From: JACKII01 sp963974445
Lineage (GTDB): Bacteria; Pseudomonadota; Alphaproteobacteria; Bin95
NCBI GenBank assembly: GCA_963974445.1
Contig: CAXBDI010000001.1
Location: 19,576 to 83,575 of the forward strand
Length of the DNA stretch: 64,000 nt
Direction: 5' to 3'
Each line of letters opens with the position of its first letter. Positions within the stretch are counted from its first letter, which is position 1. This document shows, one piece after another, positions 33,430-42,065 of this stretch. The position numbers were made by a program, and so were the translations under genes. The notes beneath the pieces are model-generated. The model had not been told where the DNA came from, searched no databases, and saw nothing but the letters and a program-made list of their open reading frames with translations.

Positions 33430-34344
33430 ATGACAGAGCGTCTCGGGTTTATCGGATTGGGCGCTATGGGCTTGCCGATGGCGAAGCGGCTGTTGGGCGG
33501 CGGCTATCCGCTGTTGGCCTTCGACCAGAACCCCGCAGCTCTGCAAGCTCTGGTCGATGCGGGCGCCGAGGCTGCGACCTCCATCAAGGACGTGGCCGAT
33601 CAGGTGGAATGCGTGCTGGTCAGCCTGCCGACGCCGGATGTGGTTAAGACGGTGGCGCTCGGCGAGGGCGGCGTTTGTACCGGCAGCCGGGTCAAGACCT
33701 TCATCGACCTGTCGACCACCGGCCCGCGCATGGCCGAAAGCATCGCCACCGGCCTGGCCGAGCACGGCATCACTCAGATGGATTCGCCAGTCTCCGGCGG
33801 CGTCGGCGGCGCGGAGAAGGGCACGCTGGCGGTCATGGTCGCGGGGCCGGAGGCGCTGTGGGACCGCTACCAGCCGGCGCTCGCCTATATCGGCAAGCCC
33901 TTCTTCGTCGGCGAGACCCCCGGCCACGGCCAGATGATCAAGCTCTTGAACAACTACCTGTCGGCCACCGCCATGGTCGCGACGGCGGAGGCGTTCGTCG
34001 TCGGCGCCAAGGCCGGGCTCGACCCGGATGTGATGGTCGAGGTGATCTGCGCCGGCAGCGGCATGAACACGGCGGTGCGCGACAAGTTCCCGAAATCCAT
34101 CCTGACCCGCAATTTCGACTACGGCTTCCGCACCGAGTTGATGCACAAGGACGTCAAGCTCTGCATGGAGGAGGCGGAGGCGCTGGGCGTGCCGATGTGG
34201 GTCGGCCAGCCGGTGAAGCAGTGGTGGTCGTACTCCCTGGCCCGCGGCGGCAACCAGGAGGATTTCACCCACATGGTACGCTACATGGAGGAGCAGGCCG
34301 GCGGCGTCGAAATCCGCTCGCGCCGCAACGCGCCCAAAGGCTGA
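33430..34344 (+). CDS. NAD(P)-dependent beta-hydroxyacid dehydrogenase family protein
   Basis: The protein has 304 residues from the ATG at 33430. The Rossmann motif is GFIGLGAMGLPMAKRLLGGG (residues 6-25). The substrate-binding signature reads MDSPVSGGVGGAEKGTLAVM. The catalytic Lys lies in GHGQMIKLLNNYLSATAMV. This is the 3-hydroxyisobutyrate/6-phosphogluconate dehydrogenase-like family. Substrates vary (3-hydroxyisobutyrate, tartronate semialdehyde, others), and none is indicated by neighbours. The ATG at 33385 would add an unrelated 15-residue leader. Confidence 0.88.
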   Translation: MTERLGFIGLGAMGLPMAKRLLGGGYPLLAFDQNPAALQALVDAGAEAATSIKDVADQVECVLVSLPTPDVVKTVALGEGGVCTGSRVKTFIDLSTTGPRMAESIATGLAEHGITQMDSPVSGGVGGAEKGTLAVMVAGPEALWDRYQPALAYIGKPFFVGETPGHGQMIKLLNNYLSATAMVATAEAFVVGAKAGLDPDVMVEVICAGSGMNTAVRDKFPKSILTRNFDYGFRTELMHKDVKLCMEEAEALGVPMWVGQPVKQWWSYSLARGGNQEDFTHMVRYMEEQAGGVEIRSRRNAPKG

Positions 34345-34442
34345 TGGCGGGCGAGCCGCATCGCGCGGCGCATGAGGACGACGACGCTCTGCCGTCGCTG
34401 GAGGCGGCGGCTGGATCGGCCTGCCATAGGCTGAGTGCGCTG

Positions 34443-34464
34443 GTTTGTGTCGGCGCTCACAAAC
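34443..34464. terminator. Hairpin between converging genes
   Basis: The arms GTTTGTG and CACAAAC enclose an 8-base loop containing GCGC. It lies between the dehydrogenase (+) and the HAD gene (-), where a shared terminator is expected. No T-run follows on either strand, so the call is weak. Confidence 0.3.
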
Positions 34465-34471
34465 AGTGGCT

Positions 34472-35134
34472 TCAACCGAGCAACCGCACGCGGATCTCCG
34501 CCGCCAACTCCTCCCAACTTTCAGCCTGGTGATGGGCCGTCGGAATGTGTCCCTGCAACGCCCGCAGCCGCGGATGGCTGGAGAAGTGCAGGCGGTGCAC
34601 AGCCTCCGCATGTTCCGCTACGCTTTCGTGGTGGTGGCCGATATCGTCGATGAAGGCGGCGGGCGCCTGCACCTGCGCCGCCAGCATACGCACGGTAGGC
34701 CCCTTCAGGCCGGCGTTGGCGATGATCGGGTAGGCCATGCCGTTGCGTTCCAGGGCCCGGGCGCGGTCGTTGCGCTGCGCCAGCGGCAGGTTTGAGAGCA
34801 CCAGCACCTGCACACCGTCGGCGGCCAGCGCCTCCAATGCCGCAGCGGCTCCCTCGACCGCCGGTATCGTCGACGTGCGTTCCTGGAAGAAGGTGTTGAT
34901 CAGCAGCCGCACTTCGGCAGGCGAGAGCGCGCCGTCATCGCTGGGCCGGCGGATGTTGCCGGTCAGCGCGAACGACTTCCAGTCGTAATAATGGCCCTGT
35001 TCCTCCACATAGCCGACGAACGCCGCCATGAAGTCGAACAGTACCTCGTCTGCGTCGGAGATCAGCAGGGGCCGGCCTGGGTCGAGGCGCAGTTCCGCCA
35101 ATTGTGAGGCAACGTCTGGGTGCAGGTCACTCAT
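34472..35134 (-). CDS. HAD superfamily hydrolase
   Basis: From the ATG at 35134 the product has 220 residues. Motif I is LLISDADEVLFDFMAAF (DxD nucleophile pair, residues about 22-26). Motif II is VLVLSNLPLAQRNDRA with the Ser/Asn, and the Lys/acidic motifs follow in NAGLKGPTVRML and AAFIDDIGHHHESVA. The cap region holds DWKSFALTGNIRRPSDDGAL. HAD enzymes of this sort dephosphorylate small molecules; the substrate is unknown. The start overlaps the DUF454 stop by four bases. A long in-frame upstream extension runs through DUF454 and is not real. Confidence 0.82.
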   Translation of the reverse strand: MSDLHPDVASQLAELRLDPGRPLLISDADEVLFDFMAAFVGYVEEQGHYYDWKSFALTGNIRRPSDDGALSPAEVRLLINTFFQERTSTIPAVEGAAAALEALAADGVQVLVLSNLPLAQRNDRARALERNGMAYPIIANAGLKGPTVRMLAAQVQAPAAFIDDIGHHHESVAEHAEAVHRLHFSSHPRLRALQGHIPTAHHQAESWEELAAEIRVRLLG

Positions 35135-35616
35135 GGTGTCCGATCTTTGGGAGTGTCGCGCTTGCGCGGGCCGTTTGGCCTGGTGGAAATCCATACCGAT
35201 ACCGTCGCCAGGATCATGCCGATCAGCACCAGCCCCCAGAACGGCACCGCGCCGCGCTGCACCAGCCCGATCATCGCCAGGGTCATCGCCAGCACCGCCA
35301 TGACCTTGGCCCAGAGCGGGATGGCGCCATGCTCCTGCCAATCGCGCAGCAGCGGCCCGAACATACGGTTGTGATAGAGCCATCCGTGCAACCGCACGCT
35401 CGACCGGGCGAATGCCCAGGCGGCGACCAGCAGAAACGGCACCGTCGGCAGTAGTGGTAGAAACGCGCCGAGCGCCGCCAGCCCGACCGCCAGCCAGCCA
35501 ATGCCAAGCAGCAGCCACTTTCCCGGCCCGGTGAGGGGTTTGGCCAAAGTGGTCAAGCCAAAGGCCGGGCTCTCATACAGACCGTCACTCGCCGTGACTT
35601 CCGAATACCTCGACAT
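35131..35616 (-). CDS. DUF454 (YbaN-like) inner-membrane protein
   Basis: The 161-residue product has three or four membrane helices. The DUF454 signature starts WLLLGIGWLAVGLAALGAFL, then PLLPTVPFLLVAAWAFARSS and RLHGWLYHNRMFGPLLRDW, and finishes with helices AKVMAVLAMTLAMIGLVQRG and LVLIGMILATVSVWI. Family function is unknown. Its start overlaps the nitroreductase gene by 32 bp, so a later start may be used. It is followed by the HAD gene with ATGA coupling. Confidence 0.88.
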   Translation of the reverse strand: MSRYSEVTASDGLYESPAFGLTTLAKPLTGPGKWLLLGIGWLAVGLAALGAFLPLLPTVPFLLVAAWAFARSSVRLHGWLYHNRMFGPLLRDWQEHGAIPLWAKVMAVLAMTLAMIGLVQRGAVPFWGLVLIGMILATVSVWISTRPNGPRKRDTPKDRTP

Positions 35617-36160
35617 ATTTCTCCGGCTCCGGCCGTTTTTTCGCCGGTACCTTGTCGGCTGGTGTGCCCAGGTAGAGGAAGGCGACGATGGCGTCCTCTT
35701 CCTTCAGCCCGAAAAACGCCTTCACCTTTGGGTCGTAGGCGTTGTCGCCGGTCAGCATGACGCTGCCATAGCCTTTGGCCTGCGCCGCCAGTTGCAGGGT
35801 CAAGGCTGCCTGCCCGGCAGAGACGATCTGCTCCAGATGCGGCACCTTCGGATGCGGTTTGGTGCGGGCCAGTACTGCGACGACAACGGGCGAGCGCATG
35901 GCTCGTTTGCGCTCGGCCTCCAAAGACTCTTCCGCGGCATCCGGCTTGCGGGCCTTCAGCGCATCGGCGAAGACCTCGCCCATCCGGGCCCGATCATCTC
36001 CGCGCAGCACGACAAAGCGCCAGGGCCGCACCGTGCCGTGATCCGGCACGCGGGTCGCGGCTTCGAACATTTCGGCCAAATCGGCATCGCTGGGGCCCGG
36101 CTCGGTCATGAACCGGGGCAGGGTCGAGGCGCGCTCTTTCAACAGGGTGAGGGCATCCAT
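35585..36160 (-). CDS. Nitroreductase family protein (YdjA-like)
   Basis: The product has 191 residues from the ATG at 36160; a start six codons earlier is possible. The FMN-binding nitroreductase fold shows ATRVPDHGTVRPWRFVVLRG, then QIVSAGQAALTLQLAAQAKG and YGSVMLTGDNAYDPKVKAFF with FGLKEEDAIVAFLYLGTP. The arrangement is closest to the small YdjA-type enzymes, which act as NAD(P)H-dependent oxidoreductases on unknown physiological substrates. It is divergent from the CoA transferase gene, leaving about 115 bp for both promoters. Confidence 0.88.
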   Translation of the reverse strand: MDALTLLKERASTLPRFMTEPGPSDADLAEMFEAATRVPDHGTVRPWRFVVLRGDDRARMGEVFADALKARKPDAAEESLEAERKRAMRSPVVVAVLARTKPHPKVPHLEQIVSAGQAALTLQLAAQAKGYGSVMLTGDNAYDPKVKAFFGLKEEDAIVAFLYLGTPADKVPAKKRPEPEKYVEVFGSHGE

Positions 36161-36275
36161 CGGCAGGCTCTCCTTCACAAGCTTGGGTGTCGCGGCGAAC
36201 AGAAGCGCCTATAATCGCCGGAAATGCGCGAAGGGCAATGCCGGCGCGCAACCGATAGCCGAGGACCCGCCGCCC

Positions 36276-37496
36276 GTGACTCAAATCGCACCTCCGCAAG
36301 GCCCCATGAAGGGCGTTCGCGTCGTCGACCTGACCACCGTCATGTTCGGCCCCTACTGTACACAGATCCTGGGTGAGATGGGGGCCGACATTATCAAGGT
36401 CGAGGGGCCGGAAGGCGATATCTCGCGCCAGGTCGGCGCGTCGCGCAGCCCGACCATGTCCGCGGCGTTCCTGATCAAAGGCCGCAACAAGCGCAGCCTC
36501 GTACTCGACCTGAAGCAGGAGGCGGCGCGGGACGCGCTCTATAAGCTCTGCGCGACCGCCGACGTCTTCATCCACAACATGCGGCCCAAAGCCGCCGCCC
36601 GCCTCGGCATCGCCTATGAGGACATCGCCCGCGCCCGGCCCGACATCGTCTACTGCAACGCCATCGGCTTCGGGCCGGAGGGGCCCTATGCGGACAAGCC
36701 GGCTTATGACGACCTGATTCAGGGCCTGTCTGGCCTCGCAGCCCTCACCGGCATGGTAACGGGTGAGCCGCGGTTCGCGCCGTCGGTGGTCGCCGACAAG
36801 ACCAGCGGCCTGTTTGCGCTCTATTCGATCTGCATGGGCCTGTTCCATCGCGAGCGCACCGGCGAGGGCCAGCGCATCGACGTGCCGATGTTCGAGACCT
36901 TCGCCAGCTTCGTCATCAACGAGCATATGCAGGAGCGCTTCTTCGTGCCGCCGAAGGGCGAGGCCGGCTATGTGCGGCTACTGTCGCCCTACCGCCGGCC
37001 GCACAAGACCGCGGATGGCTATATCTGCATGATGCCGTATTCGACCAAGCACTGGGTCGCCTTCTTCAATCTGGCCGGGCGCCCGGATTTGGCGGCGGAC
37101 GAGCGCTTCCAGACCATGCCGGGGCGCACCAAAAATATCGGCGAACTGTATCAGCACCTCTCGGAGATCATGCCTACCCGCACCACCGCCGACTGGCTGG
37201 AAGTGCTGGCGGAGGCGGACGTGCCGTCCGCGCCGATGAACACGCCGGAAGACCTGTTCACCGACCCGCACCTGACCGCCGTCGGCATGTTCCCGGAAAG
37301 CGAGCACCCGAGCGAGGGCAGGGTGCGGCATATCAAGGTGCCGGTGACCTTCTCGAAAACGCCCGGCGGCCTGTCCCGCCACGCGCCCCGGCTGGGCGAG
37401 CACAGCCTCGAACTGCTGCGCGAGGCCGGACTTTCCGAAGACGAGATCGAGGATTTAGTCGCAAAACGGGCCACGAGCCAAGCGAACGCCTCGTAG
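36276..37496 (+). CDS. CaiB/BaiF family III CoA transferase
   Basis: The product has 406 residues from the GTG at 36276 (GAGG eleven bases before); an ATG at 36306 is an alternative. The family start GVRVVDLTTVMFGPYCTQIL and EMGADIIKVEGPEGDISRQV are present. The likely catalytic Asp lies in YADKPAYDDLIQGLSGLAAL. C-terminal features include VPSAPMNTPEDLFTDPHLTA and RHAPRLGEHSLELL. The enzyme moves CoA between carboxylic acids; the acid is not indicated by neighbours. Confidence 0.9.
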   Translation: MTQIAPPQGPMKGVRVVDLTTVMFGPYCTQILGEMGADIIKVEGPEGDISRQVGASRSPTMSAAFLIKGRNKRSLVLDLKQEAARDALYKLCATADVFIHNMRPKAAARLGIAYEDIARARPDIVYCNAIGFGPEGPYADKPAYDDLIQGLSGLAALTGMVTGEPRFAPSVVADKTSGLFALYSICMGLFHRERTGEGQRIDVPMFETFASFVINEHMQERFFVPPKGEAGYVRLLSPYRRPHKTADGYICMMPYSTKHWVAFFNLAGRPDLAADERFQTMPGRTKNIGELYQHLSEIMPTRTTADWLEVLAEADVPSAPMNTPEDLFTDPHLTAVGMFPESEHPSEGRVRHIKVPVTFSKTPGGLSRHAPRLGEHSLELLREAGLSEDEIEDLVAKRATSQANAS

Positions 37497-37571
37497 CACT
37501 TAGATGCTTTCGGCGTTGCGTGGCATTACAATGTGCGGGTTGGCAATGTGCGGCTTGCGATGACCTAAGCC

Positions 37572-37607
37572 AAAAAAACCAAAGTCACAGTGCGATTGTG
37601 ACCTTGG
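37572..37607 (-). terminator. Rho-independent terminator of the PRC-barrel gene
   Basis: On the minus strand the arms CCAAGGTCACA and TGTGACTTTGG (one G-U pair) enclose a 7-base loop and are followed by seven T residues. It lies 61 bp after the PRC-barrel stop. Confidence 0.88.
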
Positions 37608-37668
37608 CCTTATCCTGCGGCCCGGGCGGCACGACACTGCCCGGACCGCAAAGCTTTGGATGCGTCGG

Positions 37669-38301
37669 CTACTGGTTTGCAGGCGCGCCCGAGCGCGGCG
37701 GAACAGGGTTGGCGCCCGTTCCCGTGTTTTGCCGGGCAGCGTTGCGCGCGCGCTCCGCTTCCTGCTCGCTCTTTATCGCTTCGACCGTGCGAAATTCCGG
37801 CATTTGCTTGAGTTCGTCAGCAGTCGCTGCAATATGGAGGGTCATACTGCCTTCGGAAGATTCCCGTTTCATGCTCTCCCATGGCAATCCGACCTGCTTA
37901 CTGCCGATGCCGAGAAAGCCGCCCACCGACACGACTACGCTCTCAACCTTGCCATCTTTGTCAATTGCCAGATTTTTGACATTGCCAACCGCTTCGCCTT
38001 GATCGTTCACGACGCTCGATCCGATCAAGTCTCCGGCCAGAAACTGGCTAGGCCGCTGTTCGGTTACCGGCTGTACAGAGGCCGTTCCGGTCATGCCCGG
38101 CGTACCCGCTTTGCCAGCACCTACGTCCTTTTGGTCAGGCATCGCAGGCGTTTGCTTATCAGACTCCATTTGGCCCTGCGGGGCGGATTTATTTTGAAGC
38201 TCTTGATCTGTCGCTTTTTCATTCTGAGCATACGCAGGCAGCGCAAGGCCCAGAGCGAGAGCCAAAGCAGAAGTCGTTGTTATTTTCTGAAGAGAGGTCA
38301 T
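37669..38301 (-). CDS. Exported PRC-barrel domain protein
   Basis: The 210-residue product has a signal peptide (about 1-25, ending LALPAYAQNE). A disordered Gln/Lys/Pro-rich stretch follows to about residue 85. A PRC-barrel domain spans about 88-160: FLAGDLIGSSVVNDQGEAVG, NVKNLAIDKDGKVESVVVSV and GGFLGIGSKQVGLPWESMK. A charged tail follows. Such proteins are common, often stress-linked, in Alphaproteobacteria; their biochemical role is unknown. GGAG precedes the ATG. I looked for an EcfG-type GGAAC...GTT promoter upstream and saw only a poor match. Confidence 0.85.
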   Translation of the reverse strand: MTSLQKITTTSALALALGLALPAYAQNEKATDQELQNKSAPQGQMESDKQTPAMPDQKDVGAGKAGTPGMTGTASVQPVTEQRPSQFLAGDLIGSSVVNDQGEAVGNVKNLAIDKDGKVESVVVSVGGFLGIGSKQVGLPWESMKRESSEGSMTLHIAATADELKQMPEFRTVEAIKSEQEAERARNAARQNTGTGANPVPPRSGAPANQ

Positions 38302-38637
38302 GACATCACTCCTGTTATGTTAGCCGCTCTACCCGCACATTTTGCGCGGTGCAGGCGGCCACCGGTCGCAAGATTGATCCGAGCAACCGTGGTAGCAGGT
38401 TACATCGTGAGACCGAAAACGCGTTTCAAGATAAGAAAATTAAAATGAAACAGAACTCGTCGCGTGGGTCTTTGGCCGCTATCGCCACTACCTCACCTGC
38501 CGCAACCGTGTGGTCGATGTAGCCCGCTTTGGCATCCCGGCCGAGGCCGCGGTTGGCTTCGCCTGCATCGCACCCGCCAATCCTTCCTCTATCGCGGAGG
38601 GATGGCGAGCGCCTTTCCGTCAGCATTCCCGCATTTC

Positions 38638-38661
38638 CCCGGACTTGAACCGGTATCCACG
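38638..38661 (+). repeat. Single degenerate unit of the CCCGG-CTTGA repeat family
   Basis: CCCCGGACTTGAACCGGTAT followed by CCACG matches the 33216 unit, including the trailing TCCA-type tail. It lies in the long gap upstream of the dicarboxylate symporter. Confidence 0.65.
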
Positions 38662-38861
38662 TCGAGAGGCGATGCCAAGCTGGCGATCTTTGCCTGAGCC
38701 CTGACAGACCGCGCCCTCTGCGGACGGTTGCTTGATTTGCATCAGTGTGCCCCTATCGCCGGCTGTGCGAGACTGGCGGCTGTCCCAAGCTACTGAATCC
38801 CAGTGGTTCGAACCATTCGGATGGTCGCGGTTCGTTGTGCGACCCTCATCATCTCTCCTGG

Positions 38862-38960
38862 CGTCATTGCGAGCCGACGGCGAAGCAACCCAGGAAATAT
38901 TGCAACCGGCACAAGCGTTTATCTGGGTTGCTTCGTCGCCTGCGGCTCCTCTCGATGACG
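38862..38960. repeat. 99-bp imperfect inverted repeat of the CGTCATTGCGAG type
   Basis: The left arm begins CGTCATTGCGAGCCGACGGC and ends in GAAGCAACCCA. The right arm reads TGGGTTGCTTCGTCGCCTGC and ends CTCTCGATGACG. The arms pair with small gaps around a central segment of about 30 bases. Repeats starting with this sequence are widespread between genes in Alphaproteobacteria and are probably non-autonomous palindromic elements. It has no coding content. Confidence 0.75.
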
Positions 38961-39035
38961 GCGGTGGCGTGTCGGCGACGATTCGGATAAGGACTCATTA
39001 TGTTTCGCTCGCACCACTAGGCTAGAGCCGCAACC

Positions 39036-40382
39036 ATGACGCAACCGTCACCGGAAACGACGATCCAGGTTTCGCGCCAGCGCTTCAAGCTGCGGGTTTG
39101 GATCACCAGTCGACTTTGGGCGCAGGTCGTGGCCGGCATGGTGCTGGGCTTCGGCCTCGGCTTGCTGTTGAGCGACAGCACCGGCCTGATATCGCCGAAA
39201 ATGGCGGAGCTGATCGGCCTCTGGCTGGCCTTGCCCGGCCAGATTTTTCTGGCCCTGATCGCCATGGTGCTGGTGCCGCTGATCTTCTCCTCGATCATTG
39301 GCGGCCTGAACGGCGCCGGCTCCGGCGCCGAATTGCGGGCGGTTGGGCTGCGGCTCGCCGGGTTTATCCTGATGACCACCGGCGCCGCTGCAGCCTCTGG
39401 CGTTGTCCTGGCGAAGTGGTTACAGCCGGGCGCGGCCTTGCGCACCTTCGCCAGCACCACGGTCACGCCGCCCGCCAATGGCGTCGCCGAGGGTCCGCCG
39501 GTCGAGGAGACGGTGCGTACTCTGCCAGACCTGATCGCCAACGTGCTGCCGACCAACCCCACCGCCTCCATCGTCCAAGGCGACATGCTGGCGGTGGTTG
39601 TGTTGGCGCTGTTGGTCGGTGTTTCCATCACGCAAATCGACCGCAGGCGCGCCGAGCCATTTCTGGCGTTGATGGACGCGTTTTTGTCGATCTCGATGAA
39701 TATCGTCAAATGGGCGATGTTCCTGGCGCCGTTCGCGGTCTTCGGCCTGATGGCGCAGTTGGTGATGCGCATCGGCTTCGAGACGCTGATCGGCATTTCC
39801 GGCTATGTCGGAACCGTATTGCTGGGCCTGGGCCTGCTGTTCGTTCTGTATCTGGCGGTTGTCTGGCTGCTCGCCCGGGTCAGTCCGATGCAGTTCGCAG
39901 ACGCGGCGGCCGGCAATCTGTTGCTGGCATTTTCGACCTCCAGTTCGTCCGCGGTGATGCCGGTCACCATCCAGACATCGCGCCGGCTGGGCGTGCCGGA
40001 GAGCATCGCCAACCTGGTCATTCCGCTTGGTGCGACGATGAACATGGCCGGCACCGCGCTCTACCAGGCGGTCGCCATTCTGTTCCTGGCGCAATTGGCG
40101 GGGGTGGAACTGACGACGACGCAAACTCTGGTGGTCACCGGCACACTGGTGGCCTCAAGCATCGGCGCGCCCGGCACGCCCGGCGTCAGCATCGCCATCC
40201 TGATCAGCGTCGCCACCAGCATGAATATCCCGGTGGAGGGGATGGTCATCATCCTCGGCGTCGACCGGCTGCTGGACATGTGCCGCACCGTGGTCAACGT
40301 CACTGGCGATCTGGTGGCCGCGGTGCTGTTGCGCGATACCGCGGCGGTCGCCGACGATGGTGCGGTATCGACACACCCTTAA
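39036..40382 (+). CDS. Dicarboxylate/amino acid:cation symporter
   Basis: The 448-residue product belongs to the DAACS (DctA/GltP) family, which imports C4-dicarboxylates or glutamate with Na+ or H+. Motifs are FLALIAMVLVPLIFSSIIGG, the Ser-rich hairpin LLLAFSTSSSSAVMPVTIQT, the PLGATMNMAGTALYQAVA loop (NMDGT-like, with Ala in place of Asp) and GAPGTPGVSIAILISVATSM. About eight membrane helices fit. The missing Asp of NMDGT may matter for cation binding. The gene stands alone, with a weak hairpin (40390-40413) just after the stop. Confidence 0.9.
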   Translation: MTQPSPETTIQVSRQRFKLRVWITSRLWAQVVAGMVLGFGLGLLLSDSTGLISPKMAELIGLWLALPGQIFLALIAMVLVPLIFSSIIGGLNGAGSGAELRAVGLRLAGFILMTTGAAAASGVVLAKWLQPGAALRTFASTTVTPPANGVAEGPPVEETVRTLPDLIANVLPTNPTASIVQGDMLAVVVLALLVGVSITQIDRRRAEPFLALMDAFLSISMNIVKWAMFLAPFAVFGLMAQLVMRIGFETLIGISGYVGTVLLGLGLLFVLYLAVVWLLARVSPMQFADAAAGNLLLAFSTSSSSAVMPVTIQTSRRLGVPESIANLVIPLGATMNMAGTALYQAVAILFLAQLAGVELTTTQTLVVTGTLVASSIGAPGTPGVSIAILISVATSMNIPVEGMVIILGVDRLLDMCRTVVNVTGDLVAAVLLRDTAAVADDGAVSTHP

Positions 40383-40389
40383 TAAGATC

Positions 40390-40413
40390 AACCAGTTACA
40401 GATGCGACTGGTT
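40390..40413 (+). terminator. Weak hairpin after the symporter gene
   Basis: Seven-base arms AACCAGT and ACTGGTT enclose ten bases, eight bases after the stop codon, followed by TCTC rather than a T-run. A terminator is possible but not well supported. Confidence 0.3.
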
Positions 40414-40591
40414 TCTCGATAGTCCGGATGTGCAACAGAAAATATCGCAATCAAGAGGCTGGAGCCCAAAAGCACTCCCATATTGACGCCTGTCATTATC
40501 AGACAGATTGTATGTGTTACAAACTGGCGCGCTGCCAAATGTTCGTCCCAGAGTATCTCTGCCGTATACGGGAATCGAAAGAGTGAGGGAT

Positions 40592-41356
40592 ATGGTCAAT
40601 TTCTCCGGTCAATCTGTAACGAACATCATACCAAAAGAAAAGAGTACGGCGTTAGTTCAAAAGTTAGGCGGTCTTGTATCGTTATCGGAGAAAGAAATCT
40701 CGTTTCTGAAGAGCTTGCAGCGCAATACATTCAGTGTAGAAAAAGGCGGTGAGTTCATCCGTGATGGGGAAACATGGGATAAAACTTTCATCCTTCAGAA
40801 GGGTTGGGCGATCCGATACGTCATTCTCAGTTCGGGTCGGCGGCAAATTTTGGGATTTGTACTGCCCGGCGATATTCTGGGCCTCCACATCAATTTTTGC
40901 AGGACAGCATCGTATTCTGCCTCAGCCCTGACGCCCATCCAACTCGCGGTAGTGGACCCGGCCGGGATAATGGAGATTTGCGAGAAATACCCGCTCCTCG
41001 GCGCCGGCCTCAACTGGTGTACCGCGCGCGAGTTCGCGATTCTGGGCGATCACGCGGTGCGGCTCGGACGCATGTCCGCGCTGGAGCGTCTGGCGCATCT
41101 CTTCTTGGAGCTTTGGTATCGAGCCGATTTGGTCGGGGAGATAAAGGGCGATTGGATGGCGCTACCGATGACTCAGGAAGATCTGGCGGATACACTGGGG
41201 CTTAGTTTGGTCCATCTGAATCGGACACTCCGCAAAATGCGGCATGAGAATTTGATATCTCTCGTGAAGCATCATGTCAGATTAAATAACATCGAAAAAT
41301 TAATGTCCATGACTGAATTCAATACGAGCCATTTAGAGGAATTTAGCACATCATAG
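40592..41356 (+). CDS. Crp/Fnr family transcriptional regulator
   Basis: From the ATG at 40592, preceded by GAGGGA, the product has 254 residues. The cyclic-nucleotide-binding fold spans about 35-150 (GEFIRDGETWDKTFILQKGW, GRRQILGFVLPGDILGLHIN). The C-terminal HTH_Crp helix reads MTQEDLADTLGLSLVHLNRT then LRKMRHENLISL. The Cys clusters of Fnr are absent. Effector and targets are unknown. The gene and its flanks are visibly richer in A and T than neighbours, which hints at acquisition by transfer. It converges on an 82-codon gene only 5 bp away. Confidence 0.88.
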   Translation: MVNFSGQSVTNIIPKEKSTALVQKLGGLVSLSEKEISFLKSLQRNTFSVEKGGEFIRDGETWDKTFILQKGWAIRYVILSSGRRQILGFVLPGDILGLHINFCRTASYSASALTPIQLAVVDPAGIMEICEKYPLLGAGLNWCTAREFAILGDHAVRLGRMSALERLAHLFLELWYRADLVGEIKGDWMALPMTQEDLADTLGLSLVHLNRTLRKMRHENLISLVKHHVRLNNIEKLMSMTEFNTSHLEEFSTS

Positions 41357-41361
41357 CCAGA

Positions 41362-41610
41362 TCATTTAAGTTTTACAGAATTTCCATTCACCATAAGAAT
41401 TTTTAATTTTTCGGCAACCCTCTTGTTTATTATGTCGCCGTAATCGCAGTAGGCGGTTTGGTGGGCGTCGATGGCGGCATAAAAAGCTTCATCGACCTCA
41501 TCGCCGGACAAAACGCCTTTTTCCATGAGTTGCAGCAGCAGCGCTTCGACCAAACTGAGCGCACTGATTCCAGCGACCGCTGCATCCGCGCCGGTATCCG
41601 ACTTGATCAT
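41362..41610 (-). CDS. Small uncharacterised protein
   Basis: The product has 82 residues from the ATG at 41610, which follows GGAGG with six bases of spacing; the longer frame to 41661 lacks such a site. The sequence is helical (SALSLVEALLLQLMEKGVLS, GDEVDEAFYAAIDAHQTAY) with a short basic C-terminus. There is no signal peptide and no known motif. The perfect ribosome site and the helical pattern support a real gene. It shares the AT-rich island with the Crp/Fnr gene. Confidence 0.6.
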   Translation of the reverse strand: MIKSDTGADAAVAGISALSLVEALLLQLMEKGVLSGDEVDEAFYAAIDAHQTAYCDYGDIINKRVAEKLKILMVNGNSVKLK

Positions 41611-42065
41611 TCCTAACCTCCAATAAGGCCTGCGACCGCCCACCAACTTAACGGTCAACACGCGTGATGATAATTGGTTCCATCGGTCGTGAAAAGTACC
41701 TTCAATTAATCAAAAGAACTCATAACAGTTTACGGTGACACTCCATTCAGCGCCCGGGCGTTGATGATAATCATTCTAAGAACGCAAGGTGCCGGTATGG
41801 CGCGTGGTTTGGCCGGTTCGTTCGAAGCATTTGCTTTTGCCGCCGCATGGCCACAGTGATGGCGACCGTAACGTGTCCTCGCCGCAAACTCTGGGCCTCG
41901 TGTGCCTTGAAAAGCCAACTTGGGGAGGTGTGGGCCATTTTGCACCTTGGCTTTTCGGGCGCAAATGAGGGCGCGCCCGCAGCTTCGCTGTTGCAATACG
42001 CCCTCATTGACTCGCCGAACGGGGTTGATGTTGTCCAACGCCGGCCGTGCAGGAACAGGCAGCGC
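41611..42065. other. Intergenic stretch without an accepted gene
   Basis: These 455 bases lie between the small protein and the enoyl-CoA hydratase stop. Overlapping open frames on both strands show no start signal or family likeness. ATGATAATCAT at about 41764-41774 is an 11-bp palindrome that resembles half a Fur-type box, but it is 150 bp from the nearest start. Nothing else is assignable. Confidence 0.5.

Larger units (their letters stand above)
38302..39035. other. Long intergenic region with repeat debris
   Basis: This 734-base gap holds no credible gene. Short open frames lack start signals and family likeness. It contains one unit of the CCCGG-CTTGA repeat (38638-38661), the 99-bp imperfect inverted repeat at 38862-38960 and, near 38302-38460, the PRC-barrel promoter region, which is AT-richer. 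Confidence 0.7.

Noticed and set aside
41764..41774. ATGATAATCAT as a Fur box
   Set aside because: Only a half-site length, 150 bp from the nearest start, with no iron gene nearby.
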